DNA from: SIG480 sp045636865
GTDB taxonomy: Bacteria; Bacillota; Clostridia; Oscillospirales; JAAYXM01
Length of the DNA: 64,000 nucleotides
Reading direction: 5' to 3'
Assembly: GCA_045636865.1 (NCBI GenBank)
Contig: JAZTYJ010000016.1
Coordinates: 132,843-196,842 of the forward strand
Part shown: positions 1-7,366 of the stretch, piece by piece
How the letters are laid out: every line of letters begins with the position of its first letter
Position numbering within the stretch: the stretch's first letter is position 1
The notes under the pieces: model-generated
The model's input: the letters and a program-made list of their open reading frames with translations, nothing else
Databases searched by the model: none
Told to the model about the DNA's origin: nothing
Made by a program: the position numbers and the translations under genes

Positions 1-19
1 CATTATATGGCAAAAATAA

Positions 20-48
20 AAACCGCCTAAAAAAGGCGGTATTTTTTG
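20..48 (-). terminator. Terminator of the prophage early operon
   Basis: Seven-bp stem (ACCGCCT / AGGCGGT, 22-40) around a short A-rich loop, with T-runs on both sides, so it could work on either strand. It lies just beyond the stop codon of the last leftward early gene and probably ends that long transcript. Confidence 0.8.
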
Positions 49-50
49 TA

Positions 51-332
51 TTATTCTGATTCTGACATCGCATTGTGGTATGCCCTGACGAAAGCAGATA
101 TCCCTGCTGCACAAGCATTCGCAATTTTCGTCAGCGCTTCAACCGCGGGTTTCATCGTTTCGATAAGTAGCGGGATTGTGTCAGTAATCAATTGCTTGCC
201 AACCCTCGCCGCTTTATATCCCGTTGCATACGACTGATTGTGATGCCTTACAATGTCCGCCATAGCATTTGCGCCGTTGCGGTCATACCCCTGCGACATA
301 AGCAATTTTACAAACCTTTTTCGTGTCATCAT
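51..332 (-). CDS. Hypothetical prophage protein, 93 aa
   Basis: Last gene of the leftward early operon. The start codon overlaps the stop of the upstream sigma-like gene (ATGA), a sign of translational coupling, and a GAGGAG ribosome site precedes it. A double Met makes the exact start uncertain by one codon. The protein is basic at the N-terminus (MTRKRFVKLL), with a mid-region amphipathic helix (IPLLIETMKPAVEALTKI). No family is recognised. Its position next to a late-gene regulator and just before the terminator suggests a small accessory or DNA-binding role, which is inference only. Confidence 0.6.
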   Translation of the reverse strand: MMTRKRFVKLLMSQGYDRNGANAMADIVRHHNQSYATGYKAARVGKQLITDTIPLLIETMKPAVEALTKIANACAAGISAFVRAYHNAMSESE

Positions 333-781
333 AAATTCTCCTCAATATTCTGCAAGGCTCTTCCGTGAACTCGGAAAACCATTTGCATTTGTGCCTCGTC
401 ATCGTCTCCGTACATATCAAGGGCGATTTCTCGCCACGGAGTATGTTTATACCCCATACAATCTATGTACCGCATACGGAGGATTTCGCGCTCCATTGGG
501 TCTGCAAGGAAATTGATTGCATTCTCGATTGCATCCATTTCATCCATTTTGCGCTCAACCTCATCGAGAATCTTTTCCTCATACCCTAACCGGCGCACAA
601 TGGCGTTTGCCATTCGGTCATTTCCCGATGCAATATGCTTGGAACCGTCGCTCTCCATCCTTGCAGGGAAAAGCTCGTTGCTTTTCATCCGTGAAAGGCG
701 CTCAAGCTGATGCTCTACCTCTCGGCGCAAAAAGATATAATTTTTCAAGCGGTCCTTTGCGGACTGTTTTACATCGGTCAT
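329..781 (-). CDS. Sigma-70 region 4-like phage regulator (DUF1492/ArpU-like)
   Basis: A 150-aa helical protein. The N-terminal two thirds are charged and coiled-coil-like (about residues 5-100), and the C-terminal third has the sigma region 4-type pattern ADPMEREILRMRYID followed by a helix-turn-helix-like segment. Proteins of this kind (DUF1492, ArpU, RinA-like) sit at the end of early operons in Firmicute prophages and switch on late genes. The location here, last but one before the terminator, fits. The target promoters would lie left of the window. DNA-binding function is inferred from pattern and position. Confidence 0.65.
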   Translation of the reverse strand: MTDVKQSAKDRLKNYIFLRREVEHQLERLSRMKSNELFPARMESDGSKHIASGNDRMANAIVRRLGYEEKILDEVERKMDEMDAIENAINFLADPMEREILRMRYIDCMGYKHTPWREIALDMYGDDDEAQMQMVFRVHGRALQNIEENL

Positions 782-816
782 CGTGTCATATCCTCCCGTG
801 TTATAAGGTTGAATTT

Positions 817-1050
817 TTAGCTGTTTTCCTTTTCCTTCTGCTTCTTCCTCTGCGCTCTCTTCCGCGCATTTCGCTTTTTCATAACCTCACAGATTAGTTT
901 GTTGCAAATTCTTTTAGCCCCTGCATCTTCAAGCTCGGATGTATAGAAAATATGTTTGCACTCGCAACATTCTCTTTTTCTGATAACAGAATCAACATCC
1001 GGAATGGAATATGCAACGCGAGTCTTTCCCTCGCACATCGGACAATTCAT
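817..1050 (-). CDS. Small NrdR-like zinc-ribbon protein
   Basis: A 77-aa protein starting MNCPMCEGKTRV with a second pair CCECKHIFYTSE, so two CxxC knuckles about 25 residues apart. The spacing and the RKRECCEC-type centre resemble the N-terminal zinc ribbon of the ribonucleotide-reductase repressor NrdR, but the ATP-cone domain is absent. The C-terminal 20 residues are almost all Lys, Arg and Glu. It overlaps the upstream nucleotide-hydrolase-like gene by 4 nt. A role in nucleotide metabolism or DNA binding is plausible; family membership is by eye. Confidence 0.6.
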   Translation of the reverse strand: MNCPMCEGKTRVAYSIPDVDSVIRKRECCECKHIFYTSELEDAGAKRICNKLICEVMKKRNARKRAQRKKQKEKENS

Positions 1051-1394
1051 CGCTTTTCCTCCCCCGTTCCTTTGTCTAACTCAAGCAGAAAAGCCACATT
1101 GCAAGCAATATGCCATAAGTGAGGCAATCCGCTTTCTTCATCCTTCCCGTGCGGATTCTTGAGCCAAGCGCATATATGGCGCATCAGCGCCGCACGGTAT
1201 CTCTTCGGCTCGACTTTCCTGTAACTGTATTCCTCACCGTACTTCTGCACTCCGTATGTTCGGACAGCTCCGACAGCTTCTATGAGTTCGGGAGGAACAA
1301 GGTCGCATCGTATCTTGCCGCCGTCGTGCTTGAAGCCGTCTGTTATTTCTGAAGGATAATCAAACACCTTCCGCATTTCCTTCAATTCGTTCAT
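1047..1394 (-). CDS. dATP/dGTP diphosphohydrolase-like protein (DUF5664 type)
   Basis: A 115-aa protein with the conserved pattern KHDGGKIRCDLVPPELI near residues 23-39, then VRTYGVQKYGEEY and a histidine-rich segment RAALMRHICAWL ... GLPHLWHIACNVAFLLEL. These blocks are typical of the phage family annotated as dATP/dGTP diphosphohydrolase (MazG-like helical fold), which alters host nucleotide pools during replication. It is coupled by overlaps to both neighbours in the early operon. Catalysis is inferred from the family. Confidence 0.65.
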   Translation of the reverse strand: MNELKEMRKVFDYPSEITDGFKHDGGKIRCDLVPPELIEAVGAVRTYGVQKYGEEYSYRKVEPKRYRAALMRHICAWLKNPHGKDEESGLPHLWHIACNVAFLLELDKGTGEEKR

Positions 1395-1597
1395 TTCTTC
1401 TCCTTATTACTGCAAAATACCCAATAAATTCCGCATTCTATCAACCATACACCCGTAGCCGTTAAAAGGCTGAATTTCCACGAAAAGCAAAGGCATACAA
1501 GATATATAATTCCCGTTGTAATCGCCCACGAAAGTGCGAAGCCTCCAACCAAAACTGCAAGTATAATCAATAATGCTTTTGTTGTCTCTTTTTTCAT
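1391..1597 (-). CDS. Small two-helix membrane protein of prophage
   Basis: A 68-aa protein with two clear hydrophobic helices (about residues 9-34 and 41-62), a basic start (MKKETTK) and a basic tail (NKEKK). No enzymatic motif is visible. It is translationally coupled with both neighbours by 4-nt overlaps. Small membrane proteins at this place in phage early operons are common but mostly uncharacterised. Confidence 0.6.
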   Translation of the reverse strand: MKKETTKALLIILAVLVGGFALSWAITTGIIYLVCLCFSWKFSLLTATGVWLIECGIYWVFCSNKEKK

Positions 1598-1836
1598 TGT
1601 TTTTTATCTCCTCGTGTTTCTCTTATAAACTGCCGTATCAATTTATAGTCTTTCTGCTGAACGGTGAGGTGCTCCTTTGCTCCGAGCTTTCTGAAGATAA
1701 TCACCGTATCTTTGCCCTTGACCGCCCTCAAAACCTCAAAATCGCCCTTTGTGGCTTGTATCTCATATCCTCGGGAAGAAAGCCACCATTTAAGCAAATC
1801 AAGCTTGTTTTGGTGCAGCAAACATCTTTCAGCCAT
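1594..1836 (-). CDS. Hypothetical prophage protein, 80 aa
   Basis: An 80-aa basic protein, all soluble, with a beta-rich middle (FEVLRAVKGKDTVIIFRKL) and a helical C-terminus rich in Arg and Lys. No family is recognised. Stop and start codons overlap with the genes on either side, so it belongs to the same polycistronic early message. Confidence 0.55.
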   Translation of the reverse strand: MAERCLLHQNKLDLLKWWLSSRGYEIQATKGDFEVLRAVKGKDTVIIFRKLGAKEHLTVQQKDYKLIRQFIRETRGDKKQ

Positions 1837-2165
1837 TACTCCGCACCGCCTTTCAATGCCGCTTCTTCGGTGAGAAATACCGTCTTGCCGAGCGACCTCT
1901 TACCCACCGCAAATGTATGCCGTATGTTTGTTACCGTAGAAATACAATGCAGATGAGTTACTTTCCTCGAAAACCATTCGATAGAAATAACCTTGTACGG
2001 CTCTGCTTTTCTGTTATAAACAACATCCCCCACATCACAAATCGGAGCTTTTACACTATTTTTGAGGAGATGGTCGACAAGTTCATCGGTGCAATTCTGC
2101 GCGGAACACTCCCTGCAAGTATCGTGTAAAGATTCGTATATCAAATCAAACAATCTCTCACGCAT
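1836..2165 (-). CDS. Hypothetical prophage protein with cysteine cluster
   Basis: About 109 aa from ATG 2165; a GTG start at 2174 is possible but would place the ribosome site almost on the start codon. Near residues 16-24 there is a C-x2-C-x4-C cluster (CRECSAQNC). The second half is beta-rich and resembles a small SH3-like barrel (VGDVVYNRKAEPYKVISIEW). It overlaps the end of the 45-codon gene upstream by 8 nt. The cysteines may bind a metal. No function is assigned. Confidence 0.55.
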   Translation of the reverse strand: MRERLFDLIYESLHDTCRECSAQNCTDELVDHLLKNSVKAPICDVGDVVYNRKAEPYKVISIEWFSRKVTHLHCISTVTNIRHTFAVGKRSLGKTVFLTEEAALKGGAE

Positions 2166-2295
2166 CAGAGCCACCGCCTTTCTTTGTGTTATCTCTTATC
2201 TGTTCAAGCAACCCCACTATTCTGCCGAGTCCCATAGCTAATAGTGACCAAATCATACACAATAAAACAAAAATAAGTGTTAGCAAAGAATTCAT
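2158..2295 (-). CDS. Small single-pass membrane protein, 45 aa
   Basis: Short gene found by reading the gap between the neighbouring genes. ATG at 2295-2293 overlaps the stop of the upstream gene (ATGA) and the reading frame ends in TGA at 2160-2158. The product starts MNSLLTLIFVLLCMIW, one hydrophobic helix of about 22 residues, followed by a soluble tail ending KKGGGSDA. A GGAG-rich stretch precedes the ATG. The overlaps at both ends and lack of a gap otherwise make it very likely to be translated. Function unknown. Confidence 0.6.
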   Translation of the reverse strand: MNSLLTLIFVLLCMIWSLLAMGLGRIVGLLEQIRDNTKKGGGSDA

Positions 2296-2690
2296 TCCCT
2301 CTCTCTCTCCTTTTGAGCTGTTTCTACGGTCATCACAACTATTCGCTCAATCTCTCTAAGTGCATTGTTGTAATGTCTCTTATAAGAGTTTGCCGCTCCT
2401 CGCATCGCTGTCAACTCGATTTCCAACTCGGAATTTTTGCGTTGCAACTCCGAAATCTCATCCCTCAAGGTTTCCTTCTTGCGTATGAGAATATCAATCT
2501 CGGTGTCTTTCTGTTTAATCTCTGCCTTTTGGCGGTTGATGAGGTCGAGAGCCTTTGCCATAATTCCCTCTTTTTCATCGAGACAGTTCGCCGTGCCTTT
2601 GAATTCTTGTGTGTAGTACGGGCATTCGTCAGGGCACCATTCAAATCCGTTGCAACACTCCAAAGCCTTTATAATCTCGTTATCTTTCAT
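2292..2690 (-). CDS. Cys-motif coiled-coil phage protein
   Basis: A 132-aa protein with an N-terminal cysteine motif (ECCNGFEWCPDECPYY around residues 11-26, then a further Cys at about 36) and a long coiled coil from about residue 45 to 100, rich in Glu, Lys, Ile and Leu heptads. The same architecture, a small CxxCPY zinc-like knuckle plus coiled coil, is frequent in Clostridia prophage early regions and has no known role. It overlaps the PemK-like gene by 4 nt. Confidence 0.6.
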   Translation of the reverse strand: MKDNEIIKALECCNGFEWCPDECPYYTQEFKGTANCLDEKEGIMAKALDLINRQKAEIKQKDTEIDILIRKKETLRDEISELQRKNSELEIELTAMRGAANSYKRHYNNALREIERIVVMTVETAQKERERE

Positions 2691-3283
2691 CGCCCTGCAT
2701 CCCCCTTCATAACTCGCTGAAGCAACCCCTCATAAAGGTTTTTATAAACTTCAAGTTGAGCTTTCAACTCAATCTTTTCTGCATCCACGGTCGGAATCGG
2801 TGTTGCAGGGAATGTCTCGCGGAGCGGGAGAGGCTTCTCGACTTCGGGAGCATCCTCAATCCCGAGCGAAATCATAATCGCCGTGTCAATTCGGAGCATC
2901 TCTTCCTTTGTCGCCGTTCCGATGTAGTCTCCAAGCCTCAAGATGCTTGCGGTTGAAATCTGCTCACAAAGAGCCGTTGAGATTCTCCCCGTGCTTCGTA
3001 TCTGAACGTGTGTCGGCAAGTCGGGTTTCTCTTGTGTCGTAAGATATACCACTTCGACAACCTCTGATGTCGCATTCAGCGCATCATTGGAAACGATGAT
3101 TGCAGGTCTGCCCGGCTGTTGTTCACTCCCGAGGCTTGCCCCCGCTATTCTGTCTATGTAATAAATATCGCCTCTTTTAATCTCCATTCGCTTTTTCGTC
3201 CTTTCTGTGTTCATTATGTTATGTATTGCGGTTCCTGCGGTCGGGTCGTAATACCCTTCCGCATTCCGCATTATTCCCCTCAT
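2687..3283 (-). CDS. PemK/MazF-type toxin-like domain protein of prophage
   Basis: A 198-aa protein. Residues 1-32 form a short leader with the motif YYDPTAGTAI that recurs on phage proteins of this group. Residues about 33-145 match the PemK/MazF fold: MEIKRGDIYYID at the start, QPGRPAIIVSND in the middle, STALCEQI and MISLGI later. The C-terminal 45 residues form a coiled coil. Classical PemK is an mRNA interferase, but no antitoxin gene is seen next to it, and the fusion to flanking segments suggests a phage regulatory use. The leader is kept because the start codon overlaps the rusA stop. Confidence 0.65.
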   Translation of the reverse strand: MRGIMRNAEGYYDPTAGTAIHNIMNTERTKKRMEIKRGDIYYIDRIAGASLGSEQQPGRPAIIVSNDALNATSEVVEVVYLTTQEKPDLPTHVQIRSTGRISTALCEQISTASILRLGDYIGTATKEEMLRIDTAIMISLGIEDAPEVEKPLPLRETFPATPIPTVDAEKIELKAQLEVYKNLYEGLLQRVMKGDAGR

Positions 3284-3726
3284 CGGCTCACTCCACCGAA
3301 TAAGCTCATTTGCTCATCGGCAGGGATTCTTGTTATCGTGATTTCAACTCGGGGATTGCTCTTGTCATAGAGAACCCTGCTCCCGTCGTGTCCGACAACA
3401 ATTCGGCTGTTGTCATCCGCGAGGATTGATGCCTCAACGAGCAAATCGTCAACCGTCGCAAGCAAATTCAATCCGTCAACCTTGCGACGTGTCTGCATAT
3501 AGAAAAGGCATTTCACATTGACGGGACATTCTATCGGACGTGGCGGAGTCGGTTTCAACTGCCACAAAGCCGCCTCGGTGTATTCTCTATTTGCCTTACC
3601 CTGCACAAGCTTGCTATACTGTCTTTTTCCACAAGCGGGACATTTCCGACCAAAGCTCACAATATCCATACTGTTTTTCTTTGTTCGGGGGTCTCCCTTG
3701 ATGATGTATTTTATTTCTGCTGCCAT
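3280..3726 (-). CDS. rusA: RusA-family Holliday junction resolvase
   Basis: A 148-aa protein. It starts with the family pattern IKGDPRTKKNS, contains an extra CxxC pair (CPACGK, residues about 30-35), and carries the catalytic region RRKVDGLNLLATVDDLL plus ILADDNSRI, which supplies the conserved acidic residues (D of KVDGLN, DD of VDDLL, D of ADDN). RusA cuts four-way junctions made during phage recombination. This fits the RecT and YqaJ genes upstream in the same operon. Confidence 0.85.
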   Translation of the reverse strand: MAAEIKYIIKGDPRTKKNSMDIVSFGRKCPACGKRQYSKLVQGKANREYTEAALWQLKPTPPRPIECPVNVKCLFYMQTRRKVDGLNLLATVDDLLVEASILADDNSRIVVGHDGSRVLYDKSNPRVEITITRIPADEQMSLFGGVSR

Positions 3727-3739
3727 TGTTTTTACTTCC

Positions 3740-4567
3740 TCACAATCCGAGCATTTCTTTCATTCCGTGGTAGTCTTCTCTGATGTTGAGAACTCGTCTG
3801 TCCGGTCCTGTTGCTTCGACCGGAAAGCACCTTTCAAGAACTCGCTTGAAGATGCGCTCCTCGGTGATGTTCTTCGGTTTCTTCAAATCCTCAAGAGTAA
3901 GGTTCGTTGTAATCACCATTGGGAGCTTTGCTTGATACCGTTCGTCAATGACAGAAAAGACAATCTCCTGCATGTAAGTCGTATCACGTTCCGCCCCTAA
4001 ATCATCCAAGCATAGGAGCTTGAACCTTGACAAATCGAACTTGTCTTGTTCTCCTCCTCCGAAGCGGATTCGTGATTTTTCTTCGATGCTCTTGAAATTT
4101 GTCATCAAGCACGTTCGCTCTTGCTCCATCAAAGCATTGGCGATGCACCCTGCAACGAAAGACTTGCCTCTCCCCGTAGGACCATACAAGAGCAATCCTT
4201 TGCCCTCTGCAAGCATCTTTTCAAAATTCTCAACATAAGCTTTCGCCGCCTTGAGCATCCTCGCATCTTTGCCGTCATCCTTTGAGAATTGCCATTCAAA
4301 CTGCTTGGGACTCGTGAAACAATCCCATTGGAGCTCATTCACTCTTTTTCGTTTTTCAGCTTTCTCAATCTCTGCAAGCTTTGCCTTTGCACAATCGCAA
4401 CCAATCGGCATCATTCGCACCACACCGAGCAATTCAACAGGCATTTGCTTTGGCTTGTGGCAAACTCCACAGTACAAAACACCGTCTTTCATATAGTCCG
4501 CATCCGTGACGGGGTTGAATGCCTCTCCCGTTGCCTTGAGCTCATTTATAGCCGCATTAAAACTCAT
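3740..4567 (-). CDS. dnaC: DnaC-type helicase loader ATPase
   Basis: A 275-aa AAA+ ATPase. An N-terminal zinc-type pair is seen (CGVCHK and later CDC, residues 33-58). Walker A is GPTGRGKSF (about residue 130), Walker B LLCLDDLGAE (about 190), and sensor residues VITTNLTLEDL follow. Members load the replicative helicase at a phage origin. The gene directly follows the replisome organizer with a 22-nt gap, the usual pairing for phage replication initiation. Confidence 0.88.
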   Translation of the reverse strand: MSFNAAINELKATGEAFNPVTDADYMKDGVLYCGVCHKPKQMPVELLGVVRMMPIGCDCAKAKLAEIEKAEKRKRVNELQWDCFTSPKQFEWQFSKDDGKDARMLKAAKAYVENFEKMLAEGKGLLLYGPTGRGKSFVAGCIANALMEQERTCLMTNFKSIEEKSRIRFGGGEQDKFDLSRFKLLCLDDLGAERDTTYMQEIVFSVIDERYQAKLPMVITTNLTLEDLKKPKNITEERIFKRVLERCFPVEATGPDRRVLNIREDYHGMKEMLGL

Positions 4568-4589
4568 AGTTCCTCACCTCAAAAAAATA

Positions 4590-5453
4590 TCATTCGTTGT
4601 CCCACGGCATCTCGCCCCACTCTTCCGGTTGTCTGCTCTCTCTGCCGTTGCCGCGTGTATGCTCTATCGGTTGTCTGTATCGGTCTTGCTCTTTTGAGAG
4701 CCAAGAATTTATAAACCGCTTGATTCCGCTTTTGGTCTTGCGTTTGGTCGGGTTTGCAATCGCCCAACCTTTCATTTTTCGAAGTTCCTGCTCAACATCA
4801 ACTGCAGGATACAACTCTTTCCAACTCTCGACATCTTCTGCCGTAACGGGATATTCCGTTTTGTCATTCAAGGGAATGCTAACGATAACAGGAGAAGAAC
4901 TCAAGACGGGGGTTTTCGGGGTCGGAGTCGTTTCGGCTCCGGGCAATATGTTGTTTTCTTCTCTATTCTCTTTCTTATCTATTCTATTCTTATCTGTCGC
5001 GTTACCTAACGTTACAGTAACACCCTGTGTAACATTACTTGTAACGTTACATTCATTTCCTGCAAGCATTTTTTGCTTTTCTCTGTGCCGAGCAACTCGC
5101 ATTCTCGTCTGCTCTTTCATCTTCTCCATTTGGTCGATATTCTGATGCTTTTCCCAATTCGGTATCGTTATAACATCGTCGATTATTTCAATCATTCCAA
5201 ACTCGGAGAAAGTGTTGAGCGCGAGCCTTACCGTGTTCACGGGTCTGCGGAATATTGTCGCAAGCATTTCATCGGTATAAGCAATTTTGCCATTCAGAAC
5301 AAAAACACCGCTATTGTTCATCTTTCCGGCAAGACAAAGCAACTTGAACCATACGACAATGATTCCATCTGCATCGGGTAAACTCTCAATAAGAAGCATC
5401 TTTTCATCATCAAAGATGTCGGTAACGATTTTTATCCATTTGACCTCTGCCAT
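4590..5453 (-). CDS. Phage replisome organizer / replication initiator
   Basis: A 287-aa protein. Residues 1-110 match the phage replisome organizer N-terminal winged-helix domain (MAEVKWIKIVTDIFDDEKM, then LCLAGKMNNSGVF and MLATIFRRPVNTVRLAL). The middle (about 135-200) is low-complexity and of unusual composition because it is encoded by the origin-like repeats. The C-terminal part (KMKGWAIANPTKRKTKSGIKRFINSWLSKE) resembles the DnaD/loader-contacting tail. It should bind the repeats inside its own gene and recruit the DnaC-like loader downstream. Confidence 0.82.
   Translation of the reverse strand: MAEVKWIKIVTDIFDDEKMLLIESLPDADGIIVVWFKLLCLAGKMNNSGVFVLNGKIAYTDEMLATIFRRPVNTVRLALNTFSEFGMIEIIDDVITIPNWEKHQNIDQMEKMKEQTRMRVARHREKQKMLAGNECNVTSNVTQGVTVTLGNATDKNRIDKKENREENNILPGAETTPTPKTPVLSSSPVIVSIPLNDKTEYPVTAEDVESWKELYPAVDVEQELRKMKGWAIANPTKRKTKSGIKRFINSWLSKEQDRYRQPIEHTRGNGRESRQPEEWGEMPWDNE
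4948..5050. other. Candidate prophage replication origin inside the initiator gene
   Basis: Between 5001 and 5050 the pentamer GTTAC or its complement GTAAC appears six times (5001, 5011, 5017, 5029, 5041, 5046), including the palindrome GTAACGTTAC at 5041-5050. Immediately adjacent at about 4948-5000 is a pyrimidine-rich AT tract with repeated CTATTCT/TTATCT words, which could be the unwinding element. Origins placed inside the initiator gene are known from lambda O and several Firmicute phages. Origin function here is inferred. Confidence 0.6.
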
Positions 5454-5476
5454 TGTTCAAACCTCTTTCCCGAGGG

Positions 5477-5506
5477 AGAGCAGAGAACTCTGCCCTCCCC
5501 CTGCTG
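5477..5506. other. Intergenic hairpin in early operon
   Basis: The 59-nt gap between the acidic protein gene and the replisome organizer holds an inverted repeat, GGGAGaGCAGAG / CTCTGCcCTCCC. There is no T-run, so it is not a clear terminator; it may be an RNA processing or stability structure. Confidence 0.35.
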
Positions 5507-5512
5507 TCTTGC

Positions 5513-5968
5513 TTATTCCTCACCGTTGTCGATGTCCTCATCGTCTGCGCTGAAAAACTCGTCAAAGTCCGACATATCTGCCTCAAACTCTTCGGAAGGA
5601 TTCTCGTCGCCTCTTTCAAGTTCAGGCGAATCCTTCAAGGTTGCAAAGAACCCCTGCAAATACAAATCGCGGAGCTTTTTGCCGTGCGACTTGATTTTGT
5701 TGAGTAAATCATCAGTAAGAACAAGTCTGCCGTAGATATGAACCCCGATTCCCTCAAGCGGGAACGTCAAGACGAGCTTTGCATCCTTTGAGGAAACTCC
5801 GTCTGATTCCGTTTCAAACATCTCCATTTGAGCCTCGTCTCTCTGCTCCTGTGTTATAACGAGTGAAATCGGGTAGCTCTGTGTTTTGAACTCTCCTGCG
5901 AGTTCATTTTCTGCAAGTAAGCTCTGAAACTTTGTGAGCTGCTTATTAAATAAATCAAATCTGTTCAT
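5513..5968 (-). CDS. Hypothetical acidic prophage protein
   Basis: About 151 aa from ATG 5968, chosen because the AGGTGG ribosome site at 5979-5984 is correctly spaced from it and too close to the upstream ATG (5977). The first half is mixed (NRFDLFNKQLTKFQSLL), the middle beta-rich (KLVLTFPLEGIGVHIYGRL), and the last 35 residues are strongly acidic (EFEADMSDFDEFFSADDED). It lies between SSB and the replisome organizer, so a replication accessory role is plausible. No family is recognised. Confidence 0.55.
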   Translation of the reverse strand: MNRFDLFNKQLTKFQSLLAENELAGEFKTQSYPISLVITQEQRDEAQMEMFETESDGVSSKDAKLVLTFPLEGIGVHIYGRLVLTDDLLNKIKSHGKKLRDLYLQGFFATLKDSPELERGDENPSEEFEADMSDFDEFFSADDEDIDNGEE

Positions 5969-6014
5969 CGTGGTCATTCCACCTTTCTTGTAATTGTTTT
6001 TTTACTTCCTTTCG

Positions 6015-6437
6015 TTAAAATGGTAACTGTCCGTCATAGTCCGTTACTTCCTCGAAATCCGAGCCGTAATCGGTTGAGGTTGAATATTCGTTGTTATCGT
6101 TGTTGCCGGTGTTCTTTCCCTCACCGACGAAATAAATCTTTTCTGCAACGATTTCCGTGTTTCTTCTGTTGTTGCCGTCTCTATCCTTCCAACATCGAAC
6201 TTTCAAACGTCCCTCGACTTCGATGAGGCGACCTTTTGAACAATGACTGCTGACGATTTCTGCCAAGCCTCGCCAAGCAACAACATCGAAGAAATCGACT
6301 TCGCGTGTTCCGTCTTCCTTCTTTTTGAAATCATCCTCGTTCGCTATTGAGAACGTTGCGACAGGAACACCGCTTGCCGTGTGCTTCAACTCGGGGTCTC
6401 TCGTCAAACGACCTGCAATAATAACCTTGTTAAGCAT
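6015..6437 (-). CDS. ssb: Single-stranded DNA-binding protein (phage SSB)
   Basis: A 140-aa protein with the OB-fold signature MLNKVIIAGRLTRDPELK, ATFSIA, DFFDVVAWRGLAEI and KGRLIEVEGRL over residues 1-105. A low-complexity Asn/Asp linker follows, and the protein ends in DYDGQLPF, a complete acidic SSB tip used to recruit replication proteins. It sits between RecT and the replication genes. Confidence 0.95.
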   Translation of the reverse strand: MLNKVIIAGRLTRDPELKHTASGVPVATFSIANEDDFKKKEDGTREVDFFDVVAWRGLAEIVSSHCSKGRLIEVEGRLKVRCWKDRDGNNRRNTEIVAEKIYFVGEGKNTGNNDNNEYSTSTDYGSDFEEVTDYDGQLPF

Positions 6438-6442
6438 CAGCT

Positions 6443-7363
6443 CTATTCCTCACTATCAAAGAATCCGGCTGTCGGGTCTGTTTCTGTCTGCGGCTCTGTA
6501 TTTGCCTCGATTACCTCACCTGTTTCGGGATTTGCGATAATCGGCTCGGCATCGTATGAGTTATCCACATAATCCACAGAACCATCCTCATTGATTGCCG
6601 CCATATCCTTGTCAATGGCGGTCTGCATCTCGATTGACATAATACCCCACTTACTTATAAGCTGACGGAGCATCGTCTTGTAAGCCATACCGTCAAAGTC
6701 CTTATACCAAAAAGACGAGTATTTCCACATATCAGCCTGCGGAATCTTACCCTCAAGCAAATCGCGGTATTTGTCCGCGCTGAAAGCCATGCTGTACTTG
6801 TCCGCGTGAGACATCATCTTTTCACGGCTCCAGTACATCGCCTTTTTGAATCCATTCTGATACTCAAACATTGCATAATAGCCGATTGTCGGAAGTGCTT
6901 CGCGCTCGGTATCATCCTCAACAAGGTTGACCGTGATTTCTTCGTTCAACGGGTCGAACCTCTCAAGTTCACCCTCTTTGATTGCAAGGACATTGAGTTT
7001 CTTGTAATACCCGGAACGAATTGCAAGCTGAATATATCCCTTGTAGCCGAGCTGGAACTGTGCGACCTTGCTTCCTCGCTTCTTATCGTTGAACGGAACA
7101 AGGTAATACTGACCGAGCTGCGGAGACGGTGAAAGCTTCAAGCTCTCGCCCAAGAGTGCAGCCGAAAGAATTGAGCTGTGCTCACACTCTGAAAGAGTCG
7201 GATTGACACTTACTGCGGAGATAACGGCTGAAATGAATCTCTGTCCGTCTTTACCTCCGACCATTGAATTGATGCGGTTCTTGATTGCATCTGATGTAAG
7301 GAATGCGCTGAATGTCTGCGGCTTGCCGCCGTTTCTGTTTGTCAATGAATTTGATACTCCCAT
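6443..7363 (-). CDS. recT: RecT-family single-strand annealing protein
   Basis: A 306-aa protein with typical RecT blocks: KNRINSMVGGKDGQRFISA near residues 28-46, LSPSPQLGQYYLVPF near 77-91, FQLGYKGYIQLAIRSG near 103-118 and MAYKTMLRQLISKWG near 225. The tail is acidic and low-complexity. RecT anneals single strands produced by the partner 5'-3' exonuclease, here the YqaJ-type gene two places upstream in the transcript. The gap to ssb is only 5 nt. Confidence 0.93.
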   Translation of the reverse strand: MGVSNSLTNRNGGKPQTFSAFLTSDAIKNRINSMVGGKDGQRFISAVISAVSVNPTLSECEHSSILSAALLGESLKLSPSPQLGQYYLVPFNDKKRGSKVAQFQLGYKGYIQLAIRSGYYKKLNVLAIKEGELERFDPLNEEITVNLVEDDTEREALPTIGYYAMFEYQNGFKKAMYWSREKMMSHADKYSMAFSADKYRDLLEGKIPQADMWKYSSFWYKDFDGMAYKTMLRQLISKWGIMSIEMQTAIDKDMAAINEDGSVDYVDNSYDAEPIIANPETGEVIEANTEPQTETDPTAGFFDSEE

Positions 7364-7366
7364 AAT

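Noticed and set aside
2687..3283. A complete PemK/MazF toxin-antitoxin pair
   Set aside because: No antitoxin-like gene flanks the PemK-like gene; both neighbours are ordinary phage genes, and the protein has extra N- and C-terminal segments.
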